Origin: Marsupella aquatica
Taxonomy: Eukaryota; Marchantiophyta
DNA length: 64,000 nt
Reading direction: 5' to 3'
Assembly: GCA_973895155.1 (NCBI GenBank)
Contig: OZ316896.1
Coordinates: 6,820,001 to 6,884,000, forward strand
Shown here piece after piece: positions 1-9,200 of this stretch. A program made the position numbers and the translations under genes. Under the pieces are notes generated by a model that did not search any database, was not told the origin of the DNA, and was given only the letters and a program-made list of their open reading frames with translations. How positions within the stretch are numbered: the first letter of the stretch is position 1; the number at the start of each line of letters is the position of its first letter.

Positions 1-2
1 TG

Positions 3-59
3 CATGAAAGGAACTACACCACGACTGAGAGGGAAGCATTAGCCATGATATTTGCGAGG
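3..59 (+). pseudogene. Ty3/Gypsy pol fragment (RNase H start)
   Basis: Reading from base 3 the sequence gives HERNYTTTEREALAMIFA, the well-known start of the RNase H domain that follows reverse transcriptase in Ty3/Gypsy polyproteins (the 'Y-S/T-T-T-E-R/K-E-A-L-A' signature). The fragment continues from outside the window. After about base 59 the reading becomes lysine-rich and ends at a TAG at 75-77, so the rest of RNase H and the integrase are missing. The break coincides with the beginning of the open frame of the family X ORF on the same strand, suggesting a rearranged junction. The motif is seen directly; the family is established knowledge; the cause of the break is unknown. Confidence 0.7.
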
Positions 60-1158
60 AAGAAGAAGAACCAGTAGAAGAAGCAAAAAGTAGGACCGGG
101 AAGGTGACGCGCGCCGCAAAGGCGAGTCCAGGGGAAACAAGTCATGTTTTGAAATTTGAGAGAATGGGGCCACAGATATTGCAAACTATGCGCGGACAAG
201 CACACAGGAAATTTCTACAGACACAAGGATTGGAGAAATTCGTGAAACTAAAGTGGAATCAAACCACGAAGCTACAAGCAGAGGACTACAGCGAGTTCAT
301 CACCACGTGGAAACCCACCGAAAATCAGGGAATATGTAGGGGCCAAGTCATTAAGATGAATCCTCGGAAGCTTCAGGAGCTTTTCAAATTGCCAAAGCAA
401 GGAGCGGAGATCAAGAAACGGATGGGGAAAACTTGGCAACCTGCCACATTTCCACAACACAAGGACGTAGACGACAACAGGGGCTATCCGACCAAGCATT
501 GCACGAATGAGAAAATCAAGGAAAGGCTCGAATTTGTAACCCATGCATTACATTGGAAGAGGCCCAGATCAGAATATCCTCGATTTATGATTAAAATTGT
601 AGAGGAGGGAGACGGGAAGCAAAAGGATTGGTCCGCCTTTTTCCACGAAGGGTTCCAGGCAGCCATCAAGCGAGCTAAACGATTAATCAGCAATAAAAGC
701 AACCTGCCAGCAGAGATCGAGTCGCATCTCCAAGTGCTAATCGAGAGTCAGCTTACAGGGGAAGACGGGGGAAAAACGGAATCAGCAGCTACCATTTACC
801 AACCAACGAGGAGTGAGGGAGCCAAGAAGCAGGAGGGCACCCTGCCAGAAGAGGAAGCAGCCAACAAAGAGCAAGAGGGGGACGCATCACCAGTGCGCAC
901 CACCAGGAGGAAAGAAACCAATCCAACACCGACCAAGAAGGAGTCAGAATCACAGGGTCAGGAACCAGCGGAGGAAGACAAAATGCGAGCAGAAACCAAG
1001 GCTTATAGGACAGCGCCCATTGATGACGACGACCTCAAGTACGCCCTCTCAACCGTAAAAGAAGGTGATGAACAACAATTACGGGAGAAGCTGGGGATCG
1101 AAGTATTGAAAGAGAAGATCAGCACAGTGCAAAAAGATAGCATCTTTATAGTCATGAT
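29..1158 (+). pseudogene. Family X retroelement ORF, truncated copy 1
   Basis: An open frame runs from base 29 (after a stop at 26-28) to 1195, but its last 37 bases are already LTR sequence, so the original gene is cut at 1158 by the LTR. No convincing ATG is present; translation from GTG at 104 would give 363 aa. The N-terminal side is acidic, the centre is mixed globular sequence, and the last third is rich in E, K and Q with low complexity. The centre aligns by eye with the ORF at 36498-38039: shared patterns include L-x-TQG-x-E, C-x(4)-I-x-ERLEF-x(3)-ALH-x(3)-PR-x-E-x-P and a following W-x(3)-F-x(3)-F. The family's function is unknown to me. Because the second copy lies inside an LTR-like insertion, I infer a retroelement accessory protein. 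It is not a recognised gag or pol domain. Confidence 0.55.
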
Positions 1159-2730
1159 TGTAGTTTGCCATAGAGAACCAAAAATCACATTTTAAAGTCT
1201 CCAAACTCGGTATTCGTTCCCTTTAAGAACAAGATGGGGTTGGTTTGATGTAATAAACTAAAAACAAAGCTTTAAGCTCTTGTGTCACACATAGTAATCA
1301 ATCTTGACTACTTTAATCAGGTACTTTGAAGATCGCTCCACAGCGGTGAGTAGTTTTTGATGATAACTCAACATCAGATAACCTTCAATTAAGCAAAAGA
1401 TTGCAATTAACAAAACACAAGGAAAAATCTCTCAGAGTATGCTTAAGGGAGTCTGGAATAGACCAAGGTTACTCCTTAGACATAAGTAATAATGGAATGA
1501 CTTTAAAGGAATCCAAATCCACACGGCTTTTCAGATCTAAACTGCATACTAGAGTATCCTTTTAAAATGCTGGCAACATGTCTTGACCTTTCTTCCTAAG
1601 TGATACTTAGTCAAGATCTAAAAGGATAAATACTTCAGCATTTAGATGGTACTAAGCAACATGAAGGTGAAAACATCATTTCCAATGCAACTTAAACTCA
1701 ATGAGTTAACTCTAAGAACTTGTGAGATTACAATGTGTCACCAAAGCGGAATCTGACATTATAATTCACGAGATTCATAACTGAGGTTTTACTTCAAGTA
1801 TTTGGGTTCCAAAATACAAGAAGGAGGTAAGTCTCTCCAAATGTTAAACCTGATCTCGAACTCATAGATTCATGATCAACTAGTTTAACACAAGGGAGAG
1901 GCAAAACTGCAAAACTTAACCATCTCTCTACACTAGGGGAAGAGGTATAAATAGTGATGAACTACAGAATAAGAGGTCACAGGGTCGAAGAGACATGCCT
2001 CTTCATACCCCTCAAAATTTTAAAATGGCGATTCAGTAAGTGAAAAGCCGGAAAAATGGCTAAGTATGAACTCTTAAACTCTTAAAAACTTAAACTCTTA
2101 AAAACGTAAAAACTTAAACTCTTAAACTCTTAATTTCGGTATACTAAAAATTGAGTAGATTCAACTATTTTTAACTTTCTACTCCTGGTTCGGAAAACTC
2201 TGAAATTTTTCCAGTAGGGTTTCCTAGGTACAGACTACAGCCTAAAGAAGTATGACAGCTTCTAAAGCTCTACAACACATTTAGAAAAATTGGTAAAAGT
2301 ACTATACTTTTCAATACTAGCTAAAAAGATAGTCTCCTTCAAGCTTGTTGTCGAATATCATCGGGTTCGAGCAGCTCCACGTAGGTGACAGTCCGATTCT
2401 GTGTTACCTCCATCAGCTCAGTCTGACGTGGTGATCCTCGAGAGTAGGGTAGGCACCTTAGTTGTCTCTCAGGATACATCAAAGGCATTCGCTTCATCAA
2501 ATAACAGGAATCTATACGAAGAGCTTCTCTGTATATCCCTAGTACATCATAGTTGTTGCAGGTGGCAGCATACACTTGAGGATAGTGATGCAGAAACTCA
2601 TCACTATTCATCATCCTGGAATAGAAGGGTCGAAGTCTCCATTTGACATCTCTGAAATACCGGTTGAAGCTGGGCAGAGTTTGAGAGGTAAGGTGGAAGA
2701 GAAGTCAGTAATGAGCGCCTATGTCTTGCA
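1159..2730 (-). repeat. Long terminal repeat, about 1,572 bp (copy 1 of 7)
   Basis: On the minus strand the LTR would read TGCAAGACATAGG...GGCAAACTACA, with standard TG...CA ends. The 3' end (base 1159) is secure because array homology starts there. The 5' end (2730) is inferred from the adjacent purine run GAAAGGGAAGGAA; it cannot be checked by LTR-LTR comparison because LTRs are shared. A TATA-like palindromic element lies at 1946-1953. An AT-rich stretch at 2069-2133 is built from repeated AACTCTTAAA-type words. Other copies: 6226-7797, 11293-12864, 16360-17931, 20872-22443, 25939-27510, 31006-32577. Confidence 0.68.
2339..2704 (-). CDS. Unknown ORF inside the LTR (122 codons open)
   Basis: The frame is open from just after a stop at 2705-2707 to a TGA at 2339-2341; the first ATG is at 2612-2614, giving 91 aa. 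The translation has normal composition with several W, Y, F and C residues and a basic middle, which is unlike random AT-rich sequence. I recognise no domain. It lies immediately downstream of the inferred LTR 5' end, where a U3 region is expected. It could be a leftover C-terminal piece of a pol- or gag-related protein trapped in the LTR, or chance. Identical copies: 7406-7771, 12473-12838, 17540-17905, 22052-22417, 27119-27484, 32186-32551. Confidence 0.35.
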   Translation of the reverse strand, partial: LLFHLTSQTLPSFNRYFRDVKWRLRPFYSRMMNSDEFLHHYPQVYAATCNNYDVLGIYREALRIDSCYLMKRMPLMYPERQLRCLPYSRGSPRQTELMEVTQNRTVTYVELLEPDDIRQQA

Positions 2731-2743
2731 TTCCTTCCCTTTC
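2731..2743 (-). other. Polypurine tract
   Basis: GAAAGGGAAGGAA on the minus strand is 13 uninterrupted purines directly followed by TG, as expected for the plus-strand primer next to a 3' LTR. Copies: 7798-7810, 12865-12877, 17932-17944, 22444-22456, 27511-27523, 32578-32590. It was chosen as the best such tract between the sharp LTR end and gag. Confidence 0.6.
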
Positions 2744-3090
2744 AAGGTGAGCTCTTCATCCGTTGTGGAGTCCCGTTGAACTAGTTGTAAGATGTCACGA
2801 TCACAGAGTCGCCAAATCTTAAGGTGTAACTCGTAAAGCAGTGAACTAGTAAACTCGTAAACTGAGTTTACTCGTAACTTAGGAACTTAGTAACTTTGAA
2901 TGCTGTTTTAGTTACAGTTAGCAATAATTGCAGTCTAAACACCGTAAAAAATTTAAAAATTTTCAGTTTCTTCATGCTTTTGGAATTACCCACTACTTAC
3001 ATAGCCCTCTCCTCAAGCGGCGCCGTGCCCTCACAAGCCTTTCTGAAGTCTTCCACCAGAACTAAATCGCCTTTGAAATGCACATTGGTT

Positions 3091-3945
3091 TCAATTGTGT
3101 ATTAAGTTTGATACTTGACTGGACAATTTGTCAAGCAACTTGTATACTTGCTTAACTTTTGGTGAAATTGTGGAAATATCTGGTACTTGCTTCTTTTTCT
3201 TGGTTTTTGCTTTTTCAAATTCAGAGCTAGAGCTGGTTTCATCATTTGAAGAACTAGGTGTTGTCCTTTTAGTGTTCTCTTCACTGCTGTTGTCACTCCC
3301 CTCGTCTGACATGGATTCTGATTCAGAATTGAGTTTCTTTTTCTTTTTCTTCTTAATATATTTCTTGAGCTCTTTTTTCAATCTTTTCTTTCCAGACACT
3401 TCTGAATCAACATATTTCTGTGCTGCAGCTAAAGCTTCTCCATATGTGGTTCCACCTTCTCTTCTCACATATCTTGCAATTCTAGATGGCAGTCCATTTA
3501 TGAACCAATCTCTGACTGTTGATTTTGATGTAGCCGGGTTGTATTTGTCAACTAACTCTTCCAGCTTATCTGCATATTTCCGAACAGATCCATACTTGTT
3601 CATTTTTAAATAAGAAATTTTTGTGAAGGCTCTTGCTGCTGCCCCATCTTCTTTGTATTTCTCTAAAAATGCAGCTTTTGTCTTTGTCCAGTCATTTTTA
3701 TCTAAAAATCGATGATGCCACTTTTGTGCTCCTTTCTTCATAAGTCCTCCAAAAATGCTTGCCTTCTCAGCGTCTTGGCTATGTCCATTTGAAATTGCAG
3801 TAGCTTCAAACTCCTTTAAGTAGGTCTCTGCATCCTCTTTAGATGTCCCTTTGAAGGTGTCATAGCGAATATTATTCCGGGCCATGTTGATCAAATGAGT
3901 AGGAAGAAATAAACTAGGCTGTGAAGGAGTGGCATTGAGATTCAA
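3091..3945 (-). CDS. Gag capsid protein, unit 1
   Basis: The frame gives 284 aa from the first ATG (stop TGA just upstream), or 264 aa from an internal ATG at 3885 that begins MARNNIRYDTFKG and is the more typical gag start. The N-terminal about 180 residues fit the Retrotrans_gag capsid pattern: an early YLKEFE helix, W-x-H-x-F, AAFLEKY, then a K-Y-A-D-K-L-E-E-L segment and DWFINGLP. A lysine run follows, then a serine/glutamate-rich acidic stretch and a short basic C-terminus. There is no CCHC zinc knuckle, and no protease or RT follows. Gag would assemble the cytoplasmic particle that packages the RNA. The ORF is intact, so a role as a mobilisable, gag-only element is possible. Confidence 0.75.
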   Translation of the reverse strand: MNLNATPSQPSLFLPTHLINMARNNIRYDTFKGTSKEDAETYLKEFEATAISNGHSQDAEKASIFGGLMKKGAQKWHHRFLDKNDWTKTKAAFLEKYKEDGAAARAFTKISYLKMNKYGSVRKYADKLEELVDKYNPATSKSTVRDWFINGLPSRIARYVRREGGTTYGEALAAAQKYVDSEVSGKKRLKKELKKYIKKKKKKKLNSESESMSDEGSDNSSEENTKRTTPSSSNDETSSSSEFEKAKTKKKKQVPDISTISPKVKQVYKLLDKLSSQVSNLIHN

Positions 3946-4367
3946 TCAGGTGGAGGAATCTTTTAGGTGCAGATGAGGCTCCTTGTTTCTTCTTCCAAAT
4001 TGGTTGACTATTCTCACTCAGATATCCCTTATCTTGACTACCTGTGTCTTTTTTATAATTTGAATAGAGACCGCCTTAAGCTCTCCCATAATTTTTGTTT
4101 AACTCTCATCAGTCCAAATGAGGGAGAATTGGGGTGAGCTCTAAGTGTGGTGCTAGTGTCACGGAAAACACTAACATTGTCTCTCATTTCTTGATCTGGT
4201 GTAACATCTCTGATCAATCTTCCTGCAAGTCTAACTGGAAGTGCAAAAGCATTTCAATCGGATGGTGTTAGTTTATTCGTGGTAGCCATGGTCAAGGTTC
4301 ACAGGATTGTTGACTCAAGGTAGCTCTCTCCTCATGAATTCAGGAAAATGGGACTTTGCAATTTGCT

Positions 4368-4604
4368 GAAGATTTGAATAGTCATATTGGTTAACTCTTT
4401 GGAGCTCTGAAGGGTCGTCATCTCGTAGCTTTCTTTGTCAGAGACTGAAGGAATGCGCTCTGCACATTTGTATCAGTCTGAAGATTTGAATAGTTATATT
4501 GGTTAACTCTTTGGAGCTCTGAAGGGTCGTCATCTCGTAGCTTTCTTTGTCAGAGACTGAAGGAATGCGCTCTGCACATTTGTATCAGTCTGAAGATTTG
4601 AATA
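4368..4604. repeat. 112-bp tandem repeat inside the unit
   Basis: Two nearly identical 112-bp copies (4368-4479, 4480-4591) plus the first 13 bases of a third, each starting GAAGATTTGAATAG. The copies differ by one base near the start (GTCATATT versus GTTATATT). It lies in the untranslated stretch between the PBS and gag. Equivalent positions: 9435, 14502, 19014, 24081, 29148 and 34215. In unit 7 the array breaks off inside the second copy (34361). Confidence 0.9.
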
Positions 4605-5689
4605 GTTGCTGATTTTTCTTCGCGTCGTGACTTCCAATTTCGCTTCCCTTTGTCAGTCATTCCTCATTCTGAAAGACATTTCTTTTGGAGGAGAGTTGGT
4701 GCGGGTGCATTCTTGGAGATCCTTGGTTTACAAGAGGCAGCTTCAATGGTCGCACCGTTCCGTCATTTCTCAAATCCACGCCCTTTCAAGTTTGCTCGAT
4801 CCATGGCTTGTATGCCCCTTTGTTGACACTTCTCTGCATATGGTGTCCGCAAGCGTTGTGTCGTTTCATCGAGTTCTCGGCGAGGTGCGTCTCTTCCGTG
4901 TGTCCCGTCAACTTGTAACCCTTCAACTAGTAAACACTTAACTTGTAAACTCGTAAAGTCATAATCGTCACGACGCTTACCCGTAACTCGTAAGGGTTAA
5001 CCCGCAATGCCTTATCCCCTCGTATCTCGGCGAGTCCTTAGTAGCAAAGTACCCTTTCCACTTCAGATTTCTCACTGCTTTAGCTAACCTACTTTATCTG
5101 TGCCTCCGATTTTGTCTTTGCATCAATGTACTAGCTAAGTCTTGTATAGAAATCACTATATATTCCTCTCTTGTAATTCTTCCATTTAGCCTTAATATAA
5201 CCAAATGTAGATTTACTCGTTCCCACCAAGTAATAGATAGCCAATTATGAACTCCATACTACATCTCACACTTAACACCAAAGTTTGCGCATATCTATTG
5301 TGCAAGATGGCATAAGATATTCTAAAAAAAATAAAATCTCCAACTATTTATCTATGGCTTTTGCCGCCTAATTTTCCTAACAGTCTATCAAATTGGTTGC
5401 ACTTTTATCTAAGTCGACTTCTCATAATGTAAGAAGTTCATACTCTTCCTATACTATAGATTTAATTGACCAAAGTGAACTGTCTCTTAATTTCCTATCT
5501 TTCTTCTCTACAATTATGGTAAGTTAAAGTCTACCAGCTCTCTTGATTTAATTAAATCAGACTTAATCCCTCCTCTAAAAGTAGCTTCTTCCTACCACAA
5601 CTTAGGAAGTCATGCTATAATTAAAGTCCTCCTAACAATCATATGGAGACTTTACTCAATCTCCTTTCTTAATTCCAAAGCATTGCTTT

Positions 5690-6016
5690 TTAAGCACTTT
5701 TAAGCCTCTTCTTCTTAGCCTTCATTTTTCTCCTTCCTCTCATAACAAGGAGAACTCCTTCTCGAATTACCTCTGCAAATGCAGCTGGTGCATCTGTGAA
5801 AGTGTAAGGTCGAGCTTCCAAAACTTGAATTGACCATTCTTCATATGTATCCATAAGGAATATTTCTTTCTGTAATTTCTCAATCAATTCAATTCTGAAA
5901 TTTGACATCCACTGCCTGCATATCATATTACCCCTTCTCCAAGAGATAAACAATGAAGTCTTGAGAAAGATGTCCTTTCTATAAGAGGAATGGCCTTCCC
6001 TCCTATATCCATTCAT
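5690..6016 (-). CDS. Unknown 108-aa ORF downstream of the PBS
   Basis: An ATG-initiated ORF of 108 aa begins about 180 bp after the primer-binding site in the direction of transcription. The sequence is rich in aromatic and charged residues and ends in a strongly basic run (RRKMKAKKKR). I recognise no domain. It could be a remnant of gag-pol sequence or a leader ORF. Copies at 10757-11083, 15824-16150, 20336-20662, 25403-25729 and 30470-30796 are intact. Region 3946-5689 between gag and this ORF holds no minus-strand ORF I can support. Confidence 0.3.
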   Translation of the reverse strand: MNGYRREGHSSYRKDIFLKTSLFISWRRGNMICRQWMSNFRIELIEKLQKEIFLMDTYEEWSIQVLEARPYTFTDAPAAFAEVIREGVLLVMRGRRKMKAKKKRLKSA

Positions 6017-6198
6017 CTTTCTCCCTTGGTTATAATAGAGTTAAAATCAGAGTAGAGATAACTTCCTCCTAAATGGAATTGGCCTAACTCCACTTACAAT
6101 GGTTACTCTCTTTCTCCCTGGCCTGAAAATCTCTCTTAAAATCCAAGGCTTCTAATTTGGTCATTCACTGCCTAATGTCAAACCATTCCTGAATCTGT

Positions 6199-6216
6199 TC
6201 CCCGGCAGCGGCGCCA
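6199..6216 (-). other. Primer-binding site, tRNA-Asp type
   Basis: The minus strand reads TGGCGCCGCTGCCGGGGA, 9 bases after the LTR end. This matches, with one C/T difference, the 3' end of plant tRNA-Asp, the primer used by many plant Tat/Athila elements (typical site TGGCGCCGTTGCCGGGGA). It fixes the element's orientation as minus. Copies: 11266-11283, 16333-16350, 20845-20862, 25912-25929, 30979-30996. Confidence 0.85.
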
Positions 6217-6225
6217 AAAATCTCA

Positions 6226-9200
6226 TGTAGTTTGCCATAGAGAACCAAAAATCACATTTTAAAGTCTCCAAACTCGGTATTCGTTCCCTTTAAGAACAAG
6301 ATGGGGTTGGTTTGATGTAATAAACTAAAAACAAAGCTTTAAGCTCTTGTGTCACACATAGTAATCAATCTTGACTACTTTAATCAGGTACTTTGAAGAT
6401 CGCTCCACAGCGGTGAATAGTTTTTGATGATAACTCAACATCAGATAACCTTCAATTAAGCAAAAGATTGCAATTAACAAAACACAAGGAAAAATCTCTC
6501 AGAGTATGCTTAAGGGAGTCTGGAATAGACCAAGGTTACTCCTTAGACATAAGTAATAATGTAATGACTTTAAAGGAATCCAAATCCACACGGCTTTTCA
6601 GATCTAAACTGCATACTAGAGTATCCTTTTAAAATGCTGGCAACATGTCTTGACCTTTCTTCCTAAGTGATACTTAGTCAAGATCTAAAAGGATAAATAC
6701 TTCAGCATTTAGATGGTACTAAGCAACATGAAGGTGAAAACATCATTTCCAATGCAACTTAAACTCAATGAGTTAACTCTAAGAACTTGTGAGATTACAA
6801 TGTGTCACCAAAGCGGAATCTGACATTATAATTCACGAGATTCATAACTGAGGTTTTACTTCAAGTATTTGGGTTCCAAAATACAAGAAGGAGGTAAGTC
6901 TCTCCAAATGTTAAACCTGATCTCGAACTCATAGATTCATGATCAACTAGTTTAACACAAGGGAGAGGCAAAACTGCAAAACTTAACCATCTCTCTACAC
7001 TAGGGGAAGAGGTATAAATAGTGATGAACTACAGAATAAGAGGTCACAGGGTCGAAGAGACATGCCTCTTCATACCCCTCAAAATTTTAAAATGGCGATT
7101 CAGTAAGTGAAAAGCCGGAAAAATGGCTAAGTATGAACTCTTAAACTCTTAAAAACTTAAACTCTTAAAAACGTAAAAACTTAAACTCTTAAACTCTTAA
7201 TTTCGGTATACTAAAAATTGAGTAGATTCAACTATTTTTAACTTTCTACTCCTGGTTCGGAAAACTCTGAAATTTTTCCAGTAGGGTTTCCTAGGTACAG
7301 ACTACAGCCTAAAGAAGTATGACAGCTTCTAAAGCTCTACAACACATTTAGAAAAATTGGTAAAAGTACTATACTTTTCAATACTAGCTAAAAAGATAGT
7401 CTCCTTCAAGCTTGTTGTCGAATATCATCGGGTTCGAGCAGCTCCACGTAGGTGACAGTCCGATTCTGTGTTACCTCCATCAGCTCAGTCTGACGTGGTG
7501 ATCCTCGAGAGTAGGGTAGGCACCTTAGTTGTCTCTCAGGATACATCAAAGGCATTCGCTTCATCAAATAACAGGAATCTATACGAAGAGCTTCTCTGTA
7601 TATCCCTAGTACATCATAGTTGTTGCAGGTGGCAGCATACACTTGAGGATAGTGATGCAGAAACTCATCACTATTCATCATCCTGGAATAGAAGGGTCGA
7701 AGTCTCCATTTGACATCTCTGAAATACCGGTTGAAGCTGGGCAGAGTTTGAGAGGTAAGGTGGAAGAGAAGTCAGTAATGAGCGCCTATGTCTTGCATTC
7801 CTTCCCTTTCAAGGTGAGCTCTTCATCCGTTGTGGAGTCCCGTTGAACTAGTTGTAAGATGTCACGATCACAGAGTCGCCAAATCTTAAGGTGTAACTCG
7901 TAAAGCAGTGAACTAGTAAACTCGTAAACTGAGTTTACTCGTAACTTAGGAACTTAGTAACTTTGAATGCTGTTTTAGTTACAGTTAGCAATAATTGCAG
8001 TCTAAACACCGTAAAAAATTTAAAAATTTTCAGTTTCTTCATGCTTTTGGAATTACCCACTACTTACATAGCCCTCTCCTCAAGCGGCGCCGTGCCCTCA
8101 CAAGCCTTTCTGAAGTCTTCCACCAGAACTAAATCGCCTTTGAAATGCACATTGGTTTCAATTGTGTATTAAGTTTGATACTTGACTGGACAATTTGTCA
8201 AGCAACTTGTATACTTGCTTAACTTTTGGTGAAATTGTGGAAATATCTGGTACTTGCTTCTTTTTCTTGGTTTTTGCTTTTTCAAATTCAGAGCTAGAGC
8301 TGGTTTCATCATTTGAAGAACTAGGTGTTGTCCTTTTAGTGTTCTCTTCACTGCTGTTGTCACTCCCCTCGTCTGACATGGATTCTGATTCAGAATTGAG
8401 TTTCTTTTTCTTTTTCTTCTTAATATATTTCTTGAGCTCTTTTTTCAATCTTTTCTTTCCAGACACTTCTGAATCAACATATTTCTGTGCTGCAGCTAAA
8501 GCTTCTCCATATGTGGTTCCACCTTCTCTTCTCACATATCTTGCAATTCTAGATGGCAGTCCATTTATGAACCAATCTCTGACTGTTGATTTTGATGTAG
8601 CCGGGTTGTATTTGTCAACTAACTCTTCCAGCTTATCTGCATATTTCCGAACAGATCCATACTTGTTCATTTTTAAATAAGAAATTTTTGTGAAGGCTCT
8701 TGCTGCTGCCCCATCTTCTTTGTATTTCTCTAAAAATGCAGCTTTTGTCTTTGTCCAGTCATTTTTATCTAAAAATCGATGATGCCACTTTTGTGCTCCT
8801 TTCTTCATAAGTCCTCCAAAAATGCTTGCCTTCTCAGCGTCTTGGCTATGTCCATTTGAAATTGCAGTAGCTTCAAACTCCTTTAAGTAGGTCTCTGCAT
8901 CCTCTTTAGATGTCCCTTTGAAGGTGTCATAGCGAATATTATTCCGGGCCATGTTGATCAAATGAGTAGGAAGAAATAAACTAGGCTGTGAAGGAGTGGC
9001 ATTGAGATTCAATCAGGTGGAGGAATCTTTTAGGTGCAGATGAGGCTCCTTGTTTCTTCTTCCAAATTGGTTGACTATTCTCACTCAGATATCCCTTATC
9101 TTGACTACCTGTGTCTTTTTTATAATTTGAATAGAGACCGCCTTAAGCTCTCCCATAATTTTTGTTTAACTCTCATCAGTCCAAATGAGGGAGAATTGGG

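Larger units (their letters stand above)
1159..6225 (-). mobile_element. Retroelement unit 1 (3' LTR at left, internal region to 6225)
   Basis: First unit. On the minus strand the order is primer-binding site (6199-6216), a 108-aa ORF, gag (3945-3091), polypurine tract (2743-2731), LTR (2730-1159). There is no reverse transcriptase, integrase or protease anywhere in 5 kb, so it is a non-autonomous derivative that would need enzymes from elsewhere. The left edge is sharp: homology to the other units begins exactly at TG 1159-1160, while 1158 is T here and A in the others. The tRNA-Asp-type PBS points to the Tat/Athila side of Ty3/Gypsy (inference from known plant elements). Confidence 0.8.

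Noticed and set aside
1946-1953. Plus-strand TATA box (TATAAATA)
   Set aside because: The element is on the minus strand, and the word is nearly symmetrical (TATTTATA on the other strand), so I did not list it as a separate promoter.
6199-6216. tRNA-Asp gene
   Set aside because: Only the 3' 18 bases of the tRNA are matched, next to an LTR; there is no cloverleaf.
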